A DNA stretch of 64,000 bases, from NCBI GenBank assembly GCA_943787985.1, contig CALSOO010000009.1, forward strand, positions 62,001 through 126,000, given 5' to 3'. This DNA is from an uncultured Paracoccaceae bacterium. GTDB taxonomy: Bacteria > Pseudomonadota > Alphaproteobacteria > Rhodobacterales > Rhodobacteraceae. The notes below the pieces were generated by a model. The model was not told the origin of the DNA and made no database searches. It worked only from the letters and a program-made list of their open reading frames with translations. Made by a program: the position numbers and the translations under genes. Below are positions 8,770 to 18,266 of the stretch, piece after piece (the stretch's first letter is position 1; each line of letters opens with the position of its first letter).

Positions 8770-9667
8770 GGGCCTGATCCACAAAATCTGCGGCGGCCCG
8801 CAAGGACAGCGCAGCTTGGCGAAGTTCGTCATACAGCTCAAAAACATGCCACCCGTGTGGCGCGTCAAAATACCGGCATGGCACGTTGGCGGCTTGCAGT
8901 TTCTGGTGCAGGTCCTCGACCATTGGGCGCAAATAGTCATACTGCGCTGTGGACAGATATGTGGGTGGCCAATCAGACGGGATCGGTCCCAGCAGCGGTG
9001 ACACGCGTGGATCGTGCAACGGCGTGTCGCCCGCATAAAGCTTTGAAAACGCCTCCACGGCCTCAAGGTCCAGCGTCGGATCTTTCACCGGGCTGTCGGG
9101 CACACTCAAGTCCACCCAAGGGGAAAACAGCAGCATTGCATCCGGCGTGCGCAACCCGTTGGACATCGCAAATTGGACCACAGCACAGGCCAGCCCACCT
9201 CCTGCGGATTCTCCGCTGATCGTGAGGGGGGCATCACCCAAAGTCGCGCAGACCTCGCGGTAGATGCCGATGGCTGTGTGCAGTGCTGCGGGAAAGGGGT
9301 GCTCGGGGGCAAGAGGGTAGCGCGGCGCGATTACCCGTGCCTGCGTCTCGCAAGCCAGAGCGGCTGTGATGGGCAAATCATACGCGGGACAGCCGCTGAC
9401 ATACCCACCCCCGAAGAAATGTAAAATGCTGTGGGTCGTGGGGGCATTTTGCGGCGCGACCACCTGACAGGACGTGCCATTTATGGTCGTCTCGGACACG
9501 GTGACGGGCCATTTTTGCAACGCGCGATCTGCACGCGGGGCAAATTCCCCGTGGAGCCCCTCGCGCAAGCTTTCAATAGAAAACGGACCGGATGCATCGA
9601 CAAATTCCGCCTCAAGGCGGCGCAGCAACGCAACTTCTGCCGCGTTCAAAGGCGGGTCATGGGGCAT
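8753..9667 (-). CDS. Alpha/beta hydrolase of the hormone-sensitive lipase type
   Basis: 304 residues. It has the HSL-family oxyanion motif HFFGGGY (about residues 83-89), the nucleophile elbow GESAGGG with Ser154, an acid region STAQYDYLR and the final His in APHGWHVF, so it should be an active cytosolic carboxylesterase. Its start overlaps the permease stop by 11 bases, which places it as the last gene of the betaine-type ABC operon. Esterases in this position may release a transportable choline-like or betaine moiety from an ester, but that is inference. The 3' end overlaps the opposite-strand M19-like gene. Confidence 0.85.
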   Translation of the reverse strand: MPHDPPLNAAEVALLRRLEAEFVDASGPFSIESLREGLHGEFAPRADRALQKWPVTVSETTINGTSCQVVAPQNAPTTHSILHFFGGGYVSGCPAYDLPITAALACETQARVIAPRYPLAPEHPFPAALHTAIGIYREVCATLGDAPLTISGESAGGGLACAVVQFAMSNGLRTPDAMLLFSPWVDLSVPDSPVKDPTLDLEAVEAFSKLYAGDTPLHDPRVSPLLGPIPSDWPPTYLSTAQYDYLRPMVEDLHQKLQAANVPCRYFDAPHGWHVFELYDELRQAALSLRAAADFVDQALTSSP

Positions 9668-11720
9668 CGGTGCTCAGGCCATATTCATCCTGTTTTCGCT
9701 TGCTCACGGCTTGGGTCATGCGGTCTGCGATCATCGCAATCACGGCCATGCCGATCCCGGCAGTCATGCCAACCCCGAAATCACCGTCGCCCAGGCCGAT
9801 GTAGATCTGTTGGCCCAACCCGTTGGTGCCGACGAGAGCCGCAATGACCAACATCCCGATGGCGTAGATTATGGTTTGGTTCAGACCCAACATGATGGCG
9901 GGCAGGGCCAAGGGCAACTTGACCTTGAAGAGCAACTGACGGCGCGTGGCACCAATGGCCGTTGCGGCCTCTGTCACACTCTCCGGCAGGTTACGCAGCC
10001 CATGCTCTGTATAGCGAATGGCCGGAACGATAGCGTATGCAATGACGGCCAACAGAGCCGTGAATTCACCGATTTTGAACACCATGACAAAAGGGATCAA
10101 AATCACAAACAGCGGCATGGTTTGCAAGGTGTCGATGATGGGGCGGACGATGGCTGAAACTGTCTTGCTCTCGGAGGCCCAAATGCCGATGCCGGTGCCA
10201 AAGATGAAGCAGACCAAAACGCCCAAGCCGCACAGATACAGGGACAATACGGTTTGTGGCCAGATGCCCGCGACGATCAGGAACAACAACCCCAATCCCG
10301 TGCCAATCGCCAGATTGCGCCCCGAAATAAAGTAGGAGGCACAGACCAATGACACCAGCAAAACCAGCCATGAAATATTGGTCAAACCCACGAACAAAAA
10401 CGCACCTGCCAGCAACGCCAACGCGGCCAAAGTGCGTTTGCCTTTGATGTATGCCCATGCCGCAAATGCGGCGACGATCACGGCGTAGCCTGCGATCAGC
10501 GCAGGCGTCAGGGCAAAGCCCCACGTGAAGGGGCTGACAGCTTTTCCCAGTCCGATTTTGACAGGGAGCATCAGGAAGAAGAACGCGGAATTCTTGAGCG
10601 TTTCAATCGCGACCCGTCCATTGATCACGACGTATTCAAGGGCCGCGTTCATCTGCGGGGCAGGGTCGAACACCCAAGTGGCAGGCCACTGGGCAAAGAA
10701 GGGAACGACCAGCGACAACGCGGCCAGAACAGCAGCCCCGATCAGCGTGTACGTCCACAAAGCGCGTTGAGCTTTGGCACCTGACATCGCGCGGTCTTTG
10801 GTGGCAAACCCGTAGGTGATGCGGTCCAGAACCATCGCAATCAGCGCGATGACAAAGCCCACCAAAAGGCTCTCTCCGAACTGGGCTTTGCGGATGGTGG
10901 ACAGGACTTCCCAGCCAATGTCATTGGTCCCTCCGATGATGGAGGCGATGATGACCATCGACAGCGACGCCATCGTGGTTTGGTTGACGCCAAGCAGCAT
11001 TTGGGCGCGTGCGGCAGGCATTTTGACCTTCCAGAACAGCTGCGAGGGGGTCGCACCAGAGATCAAACCGGCCTCCACAATCTCGCTGGGAACCGCGCGC
11101 AAACCAAGGATTGTATTCCGCACCATCGGCGGGAAGGCATAGAGGATAGAGGACACAAGCCCGACAGTCGTTCCAAAGCCGAACAAGATCAGAATAGGGA
11201 GCAAATAGGCAAAGGCGGGAATGGTTTGCAGCAGATCCAGCATCGGCATGATGATGCGTTTGGCGCGCTCGGAATACGCGCCCCACACCCCGAAGCCGAA
11301 CCCGACAGCCAAGGCCATCGGCACCGAAATCAGAACAATCGCAAGGCTGTTCATGCTTTCCGCCCAAAAGCCTATTCCGGCCATATACAGCAAGGATACT
11401 GCCACAAAGGCCGCCAGTCGCCAGCCGGAGGCGGCGTACCCCAGAACGACAAACAGCAAGGCAACGACGGACCATGGCACGATGCGCAACACGTTTTGCG
11501 CCGCCCAAATCGGCCACTCCAAAATAGAGCCGACGACTTTGAACATGGGGCCGAACACCCCGACAAAGGCCTGCATGCCAGCGTTCATTGCATCCGTGGG
11601 GGAGGCGACCCAGGCGTCAGGGTAGGTGACCAGATAGGTCAACGGGCCCGAAAGCGCATGCAACACAACGGTCAATGCCGCCAATGTGGCCCAGACAAGG
11701 GGTTGTGTGTGGCGGCTCAT
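9657..11720 (-). CDS. Glycine betaine/choline-type ABC transporter, tandem permease
   Basis: 687 residues made of two complete ProW-like permease units in one chain. Each half has several membrane helices and its own ATPase-contact (EAA) loop: EAGLISGATPSQLFWKVKMP in the first half and EAATAIGATRRQLLFKVKLP in the second. The usual ProW is about half this length, so one polypeptide can supply both halves of the membrane channel. It overlaps the ATPase gene by four bases (ATGA). With the neighbouring ATPase and the interrupted binding protein it forms an import system for a quaternary ammonium compatible solute. The substrate is inferred from family and context. Confidence 0.88.
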   Translation of the reverse strand: MSRHTQPLVWATLAALTVVLHALSGPLTYLVTYPDAWVASPTDAMNAGMQAFVGVFGPMFKVVGSILEWPIWAAQNVLRIVPWSVVALLFVVLGYAASGWRLAAFVAVSLLYMAGIGFWAESMNSLAIVLISVPMALAVGFGFGVWGAYSERAKRIIMPMLDLLQTIPAFAYLLPILILFGFGTTVGLVSSILYAFPPMVRNTILGLRAVPSEIVEAGLISGATPSQLFWKVKMPAARAQMLLGVNQTTMASLSMVIIASIIGGTNDIGWEVLSTIRKAQFGESLLVGFVIALIAMVLDRITYGFATKDRAMSGAKAQRALWTYTLIGAAVLAALSLVVPFFAQWPATWVFDPAPQMNAALEYVVINGRVAIETLKNSAFFFLMLPVKIGLGKAVSPFTWGFALTPALIAGYAVIVAAFAAWAYIKGKRTLAALALLAGAFLFVGLTNISWLVLLVSLVCASYFISGRNLAIGTGLGLLFLIVAGIWPQTVLSLYLCGLGVLVCFIFGTGIGIWASESKTVSAIVRPIIDTLQTMPLFVILIPFVMVFKIGEFTALLAVIAYAIVPAIRYTEHGLRNLPESVTEAATAIGATRRQLLFKVKLPLALPAIMLGLNQTIIYAIGMLVIAALVGTNGLGQQIYIGLGDGDFGVGMTAGIGMAVIAMIADRMTQAVSKRKQDEYGLSTDAP

Positions 11721-12805
11721 TGGGCGGCCTGCGTTGTGGCCTCTGATCCGCTGGCCAAGGCGCGGACAAAATCGCGCGCTTTGATGACGCCGGTGATCTG
11801 GCCTGCGCTGTCCCGCACGGCGACCCCTTCTTCATGGGCGGCCAAAACGGGGAGCAAATCCAGCAGGGACTCTGTGGCATCGACCACCTGCAGCCCGTCT
11901 GTGGCCGCGTCGCCCGGCAGGACAATGTCGCCAGCGGTCAGAACCATTTCCCATGGCACATCATTGGTGAATTCGCGCACGTAATCATCCGCTGGGTTCA
12001 GGATCAGATCAACAGGGCGGCCAATCTGGACCACCTGACCATCGCGCATGATGGCCATGCGGTCCGCGATGCGCAGGGCCTCAAGGAAATCATGCGTGAT
12101 AAAGACGATGGATTTGTTCAGCTCGGCCTGAATGCGCAAGAACTCATCCTGCATCTGGCGACGGATCAAAGGGTCCAGGGCGCTAAAGGGTTCATCAAGG
12201 AACCAAAGATCGGGTTCGACGGCCAAAGACCGGGCAATGCCGACGCGCTGCTGCTGCCCACCGGACAATTGCCGTGGAAAGCTGTCCTCGCGCCCTGTCA
12301 GGCCAACAAGTTCGATGACTTGCGCGGCTTTGGCGCGGCGCTTGGCAAGCGGAATGCCCTGCAATTCCAGGGGAAAGGCCACGTTGTCGAGCACGTTCAG
12401 ATGGGGCATCAGGCCAAAATTCTGGAACACCATGCCCATCTTGTGTCGGCGGAATTCAATGAGCTGTTGCGGGGTCTGGTCCAGCAGGTTTTCACCGTTG
12501 AACAGGATCTCGCCAGCGGTGGGTTCCACCAAACGGGACAAACAGCGCACGATGGTGGACTTGCCAGAGCCCGACAGGCCCATGATGACAAAAATCTCAC
12601 CCACATGGACGTCAAATGAAACATTGGCACTGGCAACGATGTCGCCTGCGTCGCGAATGTTCTGGGCGTGGGCTTTGGCGGTATCTTCGTCGCCAATATC
12701 ACCTTGGCGGGCGGTGAAATGGGATTGGGCTGTGTCGCCGTAAATCTTCCAGACATTGCGGCATGACAGTTTGACCTCGCGGGACGTGGAGGGGGCTGAG
12801 GTCAT
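11717..12805 (-). CDS. proV: Glycine betaine/proline-type ABC transporter ATPase (ProV-like)
   Basis: 362 residues from the ATG at 12805, chosen because AAGGAA precedes it and the sequence upstream of it has no family match. Walker A (GLSGSGKST), the signature [15 protein letters not shown] and Walker B (LWFLDEP) are complete. The C-terminal ~100 residues look like the tandem CBS module that senses ionic strength in OpuA/ProV (VVDATESLLDLLPVLAAHEE, then SAGQITGVIKARDFVRAL). It energises the tandem permease, which overlaps its stop. A perfect hairpin lies between this gene and the binding-protein gene upstream. Confidence 0.92.
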   Translation of the reverse strand: MTSAPSTSREVKLSCRNVWKIYGDTAQSHFTARQGDIGDEDTAKAHAQNIRDAGDIVASANVSFDVHVGEIFVIMGLSGSGKSTIVRCLSRLVEPTAGEILFNGENLLDQTPQQLIEFRRHKMGMVFQNFGLMPHLNVLDNVAFPLELQGIPLAKRRAKAAQVIELVGLTGREDSFPRQLSGGQQQRVGIARSLAVEPDLWFLDEPFSALDPLIRRQMQDEFLRIQAELNKSIVFITHDFLEALRIADRMAIMRDGQVVQIGRPVDLILNPADDYVREFTNDVPWEMVLTAGDIVLPGDAATDGLQVVDATESLLDLLPVLAAHEEGVAVRDSAGQITGVIKARDFVRALASGSEATTQAAQ

Positions 12806-12872
12806 GGGGTATTCCTTGGGTTTGAAGGGCTGGGACAGATCAAACCAACCTGCCTTGGGTTCAATTGGGACA

Positions 12873-12899
12873 GTGCGGGCGCCGCAATGGCGCCCGCAC
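12873..12899 (-). promoter_or_regulatory. Intercistronic hairpin between binding protein and ATPase genes
   Basis: A perfect 11-base-pair stem (GTGCGGGCGCC / GGCGCCCGCAC) with loop ATTGC and no T run. It sits 17 bases after the binding-protein stop. Such stems commonly protect the upstream mRNA so that the binding protein is made in excess. Confidence 0.6.
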
Positions 12900-12916
12900 A
12901 AAAATCGTAGAAAGGC

Positions 12917-13837
12917 TTAGCTGGTCCAAGCGCGCCATGTGGCTTCGTTGGCTTTCATCCACTCGGCCACGGCGTCCTCAACGGACAAGCCGTCTTGATC
13001 AACGCGCTGGATCAGTGTGTTCTGTGCGTCGTTGTTCAAGGAATAGGCCTGAACGAACTTGAAGGCGGCGGGCCATTTGTCGGCGAAATCCTTGTGCACG
13101 ATCTTTTGGACCGTGGCTTGGGCGAAGCCGCACGCGTTGCCTTTGGCTTGATCTACGCCGGCCAGACAATCAGGAGAGCTGCTGTCCCACTCGACCACGT
13201 TCAATTCGATTTCGGCGAAAATCCAGTGTGGCTGCCAGAACATCATCAACATCGGCTGTTCTGCCGCGATGGCGGATTTCATTTCGGCCAGCATCGCACC
13301 TTCGCTGCCGCCTGCAACGGCTTGGAATGGCAGGTCGATGGCTTTGACCTGATCAGAAGAGCGGGTGCCCCAATCCGCAGGGTAAGTGATCAGGCGACCA
13401 TTCGGAAACGTGTCTGCCGCGGCAAAGGCTTGGGGGCATTCATACAGCGCGCTATACGCCGGAAGGCCCGGGCATTGAGCTTCCATGTAGGGTGGGTAGA
13501 ACCAGCCCTCAAGCGGGGTCAGGCCCAACTCTCCGACAACTGTGATGTCGCCCGTTTCTACGGCTTTGGGGAAAATATCGCCCACGTTGTTGGTCCAGAC
13601 TTCGGGCTGGAAGTGCAAGCTGCCGTCAGCGATGGCCGTGAATTGCGGTACAGCGCCGGCGGTCACATATTCCACGTCAAAGCCCATCTCGCCAAGGACT
13701 GCGCCGGCAATGTGGGCTGACAGGTTTTGGCCCGTCTACTCGTTTATGGCAATCTTGATCGCTTCGCCTTCAGCGAAGGACGGCGCGGCAAATCCGGTGG
13801 TGAGCGCCGTGGCGAGTAAGATAGCGCGGGTGGTCAT
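12917..13837 (-). pseudogene. Glycine betaine-type ABC substrate-binding protein, amber at codon 34
   Basis: The intact frame would be 306 residues: a signal peptide (MTTRAILLATALTTGFAAPSFAE, printed here as MTTRAILLATA...PSFA), then a periplasmic OpuAC/ProX-type domain. The start at 13837 has an AGGGG ribosome site. Codon 34 is TAG (13736-13738) in the motif IAINE-stop-TGQ, where the family normally has Trp, so a TGG to TAG transition is the likely cause. The rest of the frame to TAA at 12917 is intact and well conserved. An internal ATG at 13687 would lack the signal peptide and the first strand, so it cannot replace the protein. Unless the codon is read through, the transporter next to it has no binding protein in this operon. 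Confidence 0.75.
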
Positions 13838-13937
13838 GGTTTTTTCCCCTGTAGATCTTTGGCTGTGCGCAAAATTCTAACGGTTCGGGGAGGGTCTTAC
13901 AAGCCGCGCTTATGTTCCGGCACGCAGCGGACAGGTT

Positions 13938-13974
13938 CAGGTGCGGCAGGCAAGAAACCCGCCTGCCACACCTG
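13938..13974 (-). promoter_or_regulatory. Hairpin downstream of amino-acid binding-protein gene
   Basis: A 14-base-pair stem (CAGGTGTGGCAGGC / GCCTGCCGCACCTG, one G-U pair) begins 9 bases after the stop of the binding-protein gene. There is no T run, so it may be a 3' stabilising stem rather than a strong terminator. Confidence 0.55.
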
Positions 13975-13982
13975 TATCAGGC

Positions 13983-14753
13983 TCAAAGGCCCCATTTCGC
14001 TTTGTTGGCTTCAAAAAAGCCCTTGGCTTGTTTCACTTTGACCCAGTTGTTCACGTAGTTGATCCAGACCTGGTCGTCTTGGGGCAACAGCATCGCAATA
14101 GGGGTCGGGGCGCGGGATTCTGCGCCTTCAACGGCCATAACGCCGAATTTTTCCTGCAGGGTCGCACCTTCGATGTTGGAGGTGATGAAGACCTCGGCGC
14201 GGCCTGCCAGCACTTCTTGATAGCCGCGCGCGGGGGCTTCAACCACTTTGATATCGGCGTTGGGGTACCATTCACGCACCATCTGCTCAAAGGAGGTGCC
14301 AAGGGTCGTGGCGACTTTTACACCCGGTTGGTTGATGTCGTCGTGGCTGGCGAATTTGCCGGCGTTTTCAGCAGCGGTGAACGGCATGATTTCAACAGAA
14401 ATGTAGCTTTCGGAAAACCCTGCAGCCTTCATGCGGGCGGGGGAAATCGATGCGGAACCGGTGATGTGATACTGGCCTGCAACCACACCGTTGACCAAGG
14501 TTTTCCAGTCTGTCGGAACGAATTCGACCTCAACGCCCAAGTCGGCCGCAAGTTCGGTCATGATGTCGATATCGAACCCTTTGTAGCTGTTGGTTGCGGG
14601 GTCACGGACGGTCATCGGGTTCCAGTCGCCCGTCGTGCCCACCTTGAGAACCCCGTCTGACAAGATCTGGTTGAGCGCAGATTGCGCATGGGCTGCACCC
14701 GCAAGGGTAAGGCCGATCACAGCCGCGGCGGCTGCTTTGAAAAACGTGTTCAT
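13983..14753 (-). CDS. Polar amino-acid ABC transporter substrate-binding protein
   Basis: 256 residues with a clear signal peptide (MNTFFKAAAAAVIGLTLAGA, cut after AHA) and a family 3 solute-binding fold (VLKVGTTGDWNPMTVRDPA, then YKGFDIDIMTELAADLGV). The sequence also resembles the cyclohexadienyl dehydratase branch of this fold, so an enzymatic role cannot be wholly excluded. AGGAG precedes the ATG. It faces the divergent ATPase and permease genes across a 120-base gap, which probably holds both promoters, so the three form one amino-acid import system. The substrate is unknown. Confidence 0.87.
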   Translation of the reverse strand: MNTFFKAAAAAVIGLTLAGAAHAQSALNQILSDGVLKVGTTGDWNPMTVRDPATNSYKGFDIDIMTELAADLGVEVEFVPTDWKTLVNGVVAGQYHITGSASISPARMKAAGFSESYISVEIMPFTAAENAGKFASHDDINQPGVKVATTLGTSFEQMVREWYPNADIKVVEAPARGYQEVLAGRAEVFITSNIEGATLQEKFGVMAVEGAESRAPTPIAMLLPQDDQVWINYVNNWVKVKQAKGFFEANKAKWGL

Positions 14754-14873
14754 GAAGTGCTCCTGTTGGATGTCGTTTTGACTGTCTTGCCTCTATAGTT
14801 ACTTGTGCAGGCGCAGAAATCCAATAAACTGACAAAATAATTATTTCTCCACAAACAGATGACGGGACCAAAC

Positions 14874-15614
14874 ATGGCACAGGCAGCGATTGAGCTGGTC
14901 AATGTGAACAAATGGTTTGGGGACTTTCATGTTCTCAAGGACATCAGTTTGACAGTGGGAACAGGCGAAAAGGTTGTGATTTGCGGCCCTTCGGGGTCTG
15001 GAAAATCGACCGTGGTGCGCTGCATCAACCGCTTGGAAGAACATCAGAACGGAACGATCAACCTTGACGGGGTTGAGCTGACGAATGATCCGAAATCCAT
15101 CGCCTCGATCCAGGGGGAGGTCGGGATGGTGTTTCAACAATTCAACCTGTTTCCGCATCTGAGCGTGTTGGACAATCTGATGTTGGGGCCAATGAAAGCA
15201 CGCGGGTTGAGCCGGTCCGCCGCCGAGGAAAAGGCGCGCTTCTACCTCGAGCGGGTGCGCATTCCCGATCAGGCCGACAAGAAGCCTGCCCAACTGTCAG
15301 GGGGGCAGCAACAGCGCGTTGCGATCGCGCGGTCCTTGTGCATGGAGCCGAAAGTGCTGCTGTTTGACGAGCCGACCTCCGCGCTTGATCCGGAAATGAT
15401 TTCCGAAGTGCTTGATGTCATGGTGGAGCTTGCCCACGAGGGGATGACGATGGTTGTGGTCACCCATGAAATGGGGTTCGCGCACAAAGTTGCGGACAAA
15501 ATGATCTTTATGGATGAAGGTGAAATCGTTGAACACGGCACGCCAGAGCAGTTCTTTGCCAGTCCCAAAACGGAACGATGCCGCACCTTCCTTAGCCAAA
15601 TTTTGAAGCATTGA
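14874..15614 (+). CDS. Polar amino-acid ABC transporter ATPase
   Basis: 246 residues from ATG 14874; an ATG at 14859 in the same frame would add five residues (MTGPN) and has no better ribosome site. Walker A ([12 protein letters not shown]), Q-loop region ([18 protein letters not shown]), signature [15 protein letters not shown] and Walker B ([14 protein letters not shown]) are all intact, typical of the GlnQ/HisP group. It powers import with the permease that starts seven bases after its stop and the divergent binding protein. Placed in the cytosol, bound to the membrane. Confidence 0.92.
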   Translation: MAQAAIELVNVNKWFGDFHVLKDISLTVGTGEKVVICGPSGSGKSTVVRCINRLEEHQNGTINLDGVELTNDPKSIASIQGEVGMVFQQFNLFPHLSVLDNLMLGPMKARGLSRSAAEEKARFYLERVRIPDQADKKPAQLSGGQQQRVAIARSLCMEPKVLLFDEPTSALDPEMISEVLDVMVELAHEGMTMVVVTHEMGFAHKVADKMIFMDEGEIVEHGTPEQFFASPKTERCRTFLSQILKH

Positions 15615-15621
15615 GAGCAAG

Positions 15622-16383
15622 ATGACAAAGATCGTTCTTTCATTGTCTCTGGTCGCCTTGCTGGCGGGGTGCTCCTCTTCCGGCACATGGGGCTGGTATG
15701 TCATCGATCCCACAACCAAGTCGGGTTGGATCAACATCACATTTCTTGTGTCGGGGATGTGGAACACCATCCTTATTTCGGTCATTGCAGCGGCTATTTC
15801 TATCGTGGTCGGGCTGATCGTGGCGTTGCCGGGACAATCGAGCAAACGGGGATGGCGGATCGTAAACCGCGTCTATGTGGAGCTGGTCCGCTCTATCCCA
15901 TTGTTGCCCATGCTGTTTTGGGTGTTCTACGGGTTGCCTATCATCTTCAAATCCATGGGGATGAATGTCCCCATTGACCCGTTCTGGGGCGCGATCATCA
16001 CCTTGGCGATTTCGGACAGCGCGTTTACGGCTGAAATCTACCGCTCCGGGATCCAGTCCATTGCGCGCGGACAACGCGAGGCGGCGCAAACCGTCGGGCT
16101 GAATTATTTTCAAACCATGCGCTACGTCATCATGCCACAAGCGATCCGGCGCATCCTGCCGCCTTTGGCCAACCAGTTCATTTATATCGTTAAAATGAGC
16201 GCATTTGCCTCTGTCATCGGGATGCAGGAATTGACACGACGGGCCAATGAATTGGTTGTGACCGAGTATCGACCGCTTGAGATTTATTCACTGCTGATCG
16301 TGGAATATCTGATCCTCGTGTTGATCATCAGCGCGGGTGTGCGTTGGCTTGAGCGGCGCATGGGATCGGATGAACGCCAATAA
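15622..16383 (+). CDS. Polar amino-acid ABC transporter permease with lipobox-like N-terminus
   Basis: 253 residues. The core is a HisM/GlnM-type permease with about five membrane helices and the EAA loop (REAAQTVGLNYFQTMRYVIMPQ begins near residue 153; key part EAAQTVGLNYFQTMRYVIMP). Unusually, the first 21 residues read as a lipoprotein signal (SLVALLAGCSSSG, Cys17) ahead of a short WGWYVIDP segment. The start follows the ATPase stop by seven bases. Either the permease is lipid-anchored at its N-terminus or the motif is a fortuitous part of the first helix. It works with the ATPase and the binding protein on the other strand. Confidence 0.88.
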   Translation: MTKIVLSLSLVALLAGCSSSGTWGWYVIDPTTKSGWINITFLVSGMWNTILISVIAAAISIVVGLIVALPGQSSKRGWRIVNRVYVELVRSIPLLPMLFWVFYGLPIIFKSMGMNVPIDPFWGAIITLAISDSAFTAEIYRSGIQSIARGQREAAQTVGLNYFQTMRYVIMPQAIRRILPPLANQFIYIVKMSAFASVIGMQELTRRANELVVTEYRPLEIYSLLIVEYLILVLIISAGVRWLERRMGSDERQ

Positions 16384-16393
16384 GGAGCGTACT

Positions 16394-16735
16394 ATGGACT
16401 GGAAAAACTTTATGGCCGAGACCGAAGCCGGCATCGCGACCTTTTCCAAGGAAGTGCCGCAAACCGTCAAAGGGTTCGGGCAAATGGGGCAAGCCGCCAA
16501 AACAGATGGCGCTTTGAGCACAAAGACCAAGGAATTTATCGCCCTCGGGATCGCTATTGCCACACGTTGTGACAGCTGCATCGGTTTCCATGTGCGCGCG
16601 TTGGTGACCCTTGAGGCGACGCGTGCGGAGCTGTGCGAAGCCCTCGCAATGGCAACCTACATGGGCGGCGGGCCATCTTATGCGTATAGCGCAAAGGCCC
16701 TCGCAGCCTTTGACGAATTCAGTCAAGGCACCTGA
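16394..16735 (+). CDS. AhpD-like / carboxymuconolactone decarboxylase-family protein
   Basis: 113 residues from ATG 16394, with AAGGAG eight bases upstream (a longer frame from 16337 lacks a ribosome site). It carries the AhpD-type redox motif RCDSCIGFH with Cys59, Cys62 and His66, as in alkylhydroperoxidase-core proteins. Members with CxxC and the downstream His usually have peroxidase or disulphide-exchange activity. It follows the permease by 10 bases and is probably co-transcribed with the amino-acid transporter, although no functional link is obvious. Confidence 0.85.
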   Translation: MDWKNFMAETEAGIATFSKEVPQTVKGFGQMGQAAKTDGALSTKTKEFIALGIAIATRCDSCIGFHVRALVTLEATRAELCEALAMATYMGGGPSYAYSAKALAAFDEFSQGT

Positions 16736-16767
16736 TAATACAATGGAATCAATGGGTGTGGCGTCGT

Positions 16768-17421
16768 CTAGGTCTTGAACACAAATTCGTCCTCTTTCAA
16801 AAACGCCTCAACAAAGGGCAGGGTCGCATCTGACGTGTAGTCGGGCATGCGGGCTGCCAGCGCCTTGGCCGCGGTCTCTATCCCGTCGCGCAGGGCGTCT
16901 TGAATGTTCGGGGCATGCAACGCTGCGCTGACAGCGTTTTCCACGGCAATTTGCAGCAATTCAGTGTCCAACATCACGGGAAGATTCTGTCGGGGCGACG
17001 CCGAAAGGGCGGTGTTCATCGAGCGCATCAATGTATCGCTGTTCAAATCATCTTTGTTCAGGAAATCGCGGCACCCATTGCGAAACGCTTGCACGGCGAC
17101 CGCAGATTGTTGCGACCCGGATATCATTATGACAGCCGTGTCCTTGTTTTTGGTGCCATTCTGGATCATGGTCAGAGCGTCCATCCCGTCCCCTTCTGCC
17201 AGATTGTAGTCCAGCAGGATCAGGTCAAACGGCTCGTCATCGATGATCTTGGCCATATCCGTGATTGACTGGACTTCCTGCACAGAAATATCTCGGTCCG
17301 AGCGTTCGGTAATACGCGTAATGCGTTTGCGATCAAATGGATCATCATCCAGCAAAAGCGTCCGGATCGGGGACCGCGCGGTTTGCGCGTGGCCCGATTG
17401 TGTCGTTGCGAACATGTTCAT
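16768..17421 (-). CDS. Response regulator (receiver domain) with unknown C-terminal extension
   Basis: 217 residues. Residues ~20-140 form a receiver domain: acidic pocket LLLDDD (Asp25-27), phosphorylation Asp71 in LILLDYN, and the later Lys in FLNKDD. There is no DNA-binding domain. The ~75-residue C-terminal part is helical and unrecognised. It is a paralogue of the regulator at 18479 (shared pattern LDDxxFDRKRI). With the soluble histidine kinase upstream on the same strand it forms an orphan phosphorelay; output is probably through protein contact. It stops with TAG. Confidence 0.85.
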   Translation of the reverse strand: MNMFATTQSGHAQTARSPIRTLLLDDDPFDRKRITRITERSDRDISVQEVQSITDMAKIIDDEPFDLILLDYNLAEGDGMDALTMIQNGTKNKDTAVIMISGSQQSAVAVQAFRNGCRDFLNKDDLNSDTLMRSMNTALSASPRQNLPVMLDTELLQIAVENAVSAALHAPNIQDALRDGIETAAKALAARMPDYTSDATLPFVEAFLKEDEFVFKT

Positions 17422-17549
17422 ATCCCACCAATTTCAAGTTCCACCATGGATAGGATAGCGGTGGGGCGGACTCATTCACGTTAATGTGGATCGGGGAAAT
17501 ATGGGGCAATCGATGCAAATCGTCGCAAAACGCGTGGTTTTGCGCTGTC

Positions 17550-18266
17550 CTAGTTGATCACAGGGTGGGGAATATGCACCGCGAAAAATCCGGCACTTTG
17601 CTCCGGTTTTGCCACCCATTTGAGGGTGCCCCCATAGGTGGCGGCAACCTTTGTAACGATTGCCAGCCCCATGCCTGACCCCTCAACCGTATCGCGGGGT
17701 TTCAGCGTCGAAAACGGCTCTAGAACTTTTTGGCGAAAGGCCTCCGGAATACCCGGACCATCGTCTGTCACCGTAATAATGTGCTGCCCATCAGCATCCT
17801 TGATGCCGACTTCGACGCGCGCACCTGTGGCCGCGTTATGCTTGATCGCGTTTGAGACAAGTGCCCGCAAAAGCAGGCTCAAGTCGCGATGCCGGATTAC
17901 TATTCTCGCCACTTCGATAGAGGTCGTGATCTCGTAGATAGTGTCGGGGTCAAGCTCTTTGAGAACTTCATTCAGGCAGGCGTTGACATCCACTTCACTG
18001 ACAAGATCCAGCCGCCCGATCCGCGAATGATCCAGTAAATCAACCAGCATCTGGTCAACGCGGTTTGCGTGGGTTTTCATCAAAGTCAGGTTTTCCATCA
18101 AGGATGGCACAGGCGGAAGGCCCGCATCCTGAATGTCCTCTTCGATCCAGTCGGGCAGAGTGATCAACGCGCGCATGGACGCACGCACATCGTGGCTCAG
18201 CAAATGTACAAAACGGTCAAAGTCATCTGCGGTTTGCCCGCTGCCGTGTGATCCGTTGTCGTCCAT
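17550..18266 (-). CDS. Soluble sensor histidine kinase without a recognisable sensor domain
   Basis: 238 residues, almost only the catalytic core. The phospho-acceptor is in LLSHDVRAS (His25), followed by a dimerisation helix pair, an N box (LVSNAIKHN), G1 (TDDGPGIPE) and G2 (GSGMGLAIVTKV). There is no membrane segment or PAS domain, so it is cytosolic and must receive its signal from a partner. It lies between two receiver-only proteins, one on each strand, which are its likely targets. Similar kinases occur next to Rcp1-like regulators; this parallel is inference. Confidence 0.87.
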   Translation of the reverse strand: MDDNGSHGSGQTADDFDRFVHLLSHDVRASMRALITLPDWIEEDIQDAGLPPVPSLMENLTLMKTHANRVDQMLVDLLDHSRIGRLDLVSEVDVNACLNEVLKELDPDTIYEITTSIEVARIVIRHRDLSLLLRALVSNAIKHNAATGARVEVGIKDADGQHIITVTDDGPGIPEAFRQKVLEPFSTLKPRDTVEGSGMGLAIVTKVAATYGGTLKWVAKPEQSAGFFAVHIPHPVIN

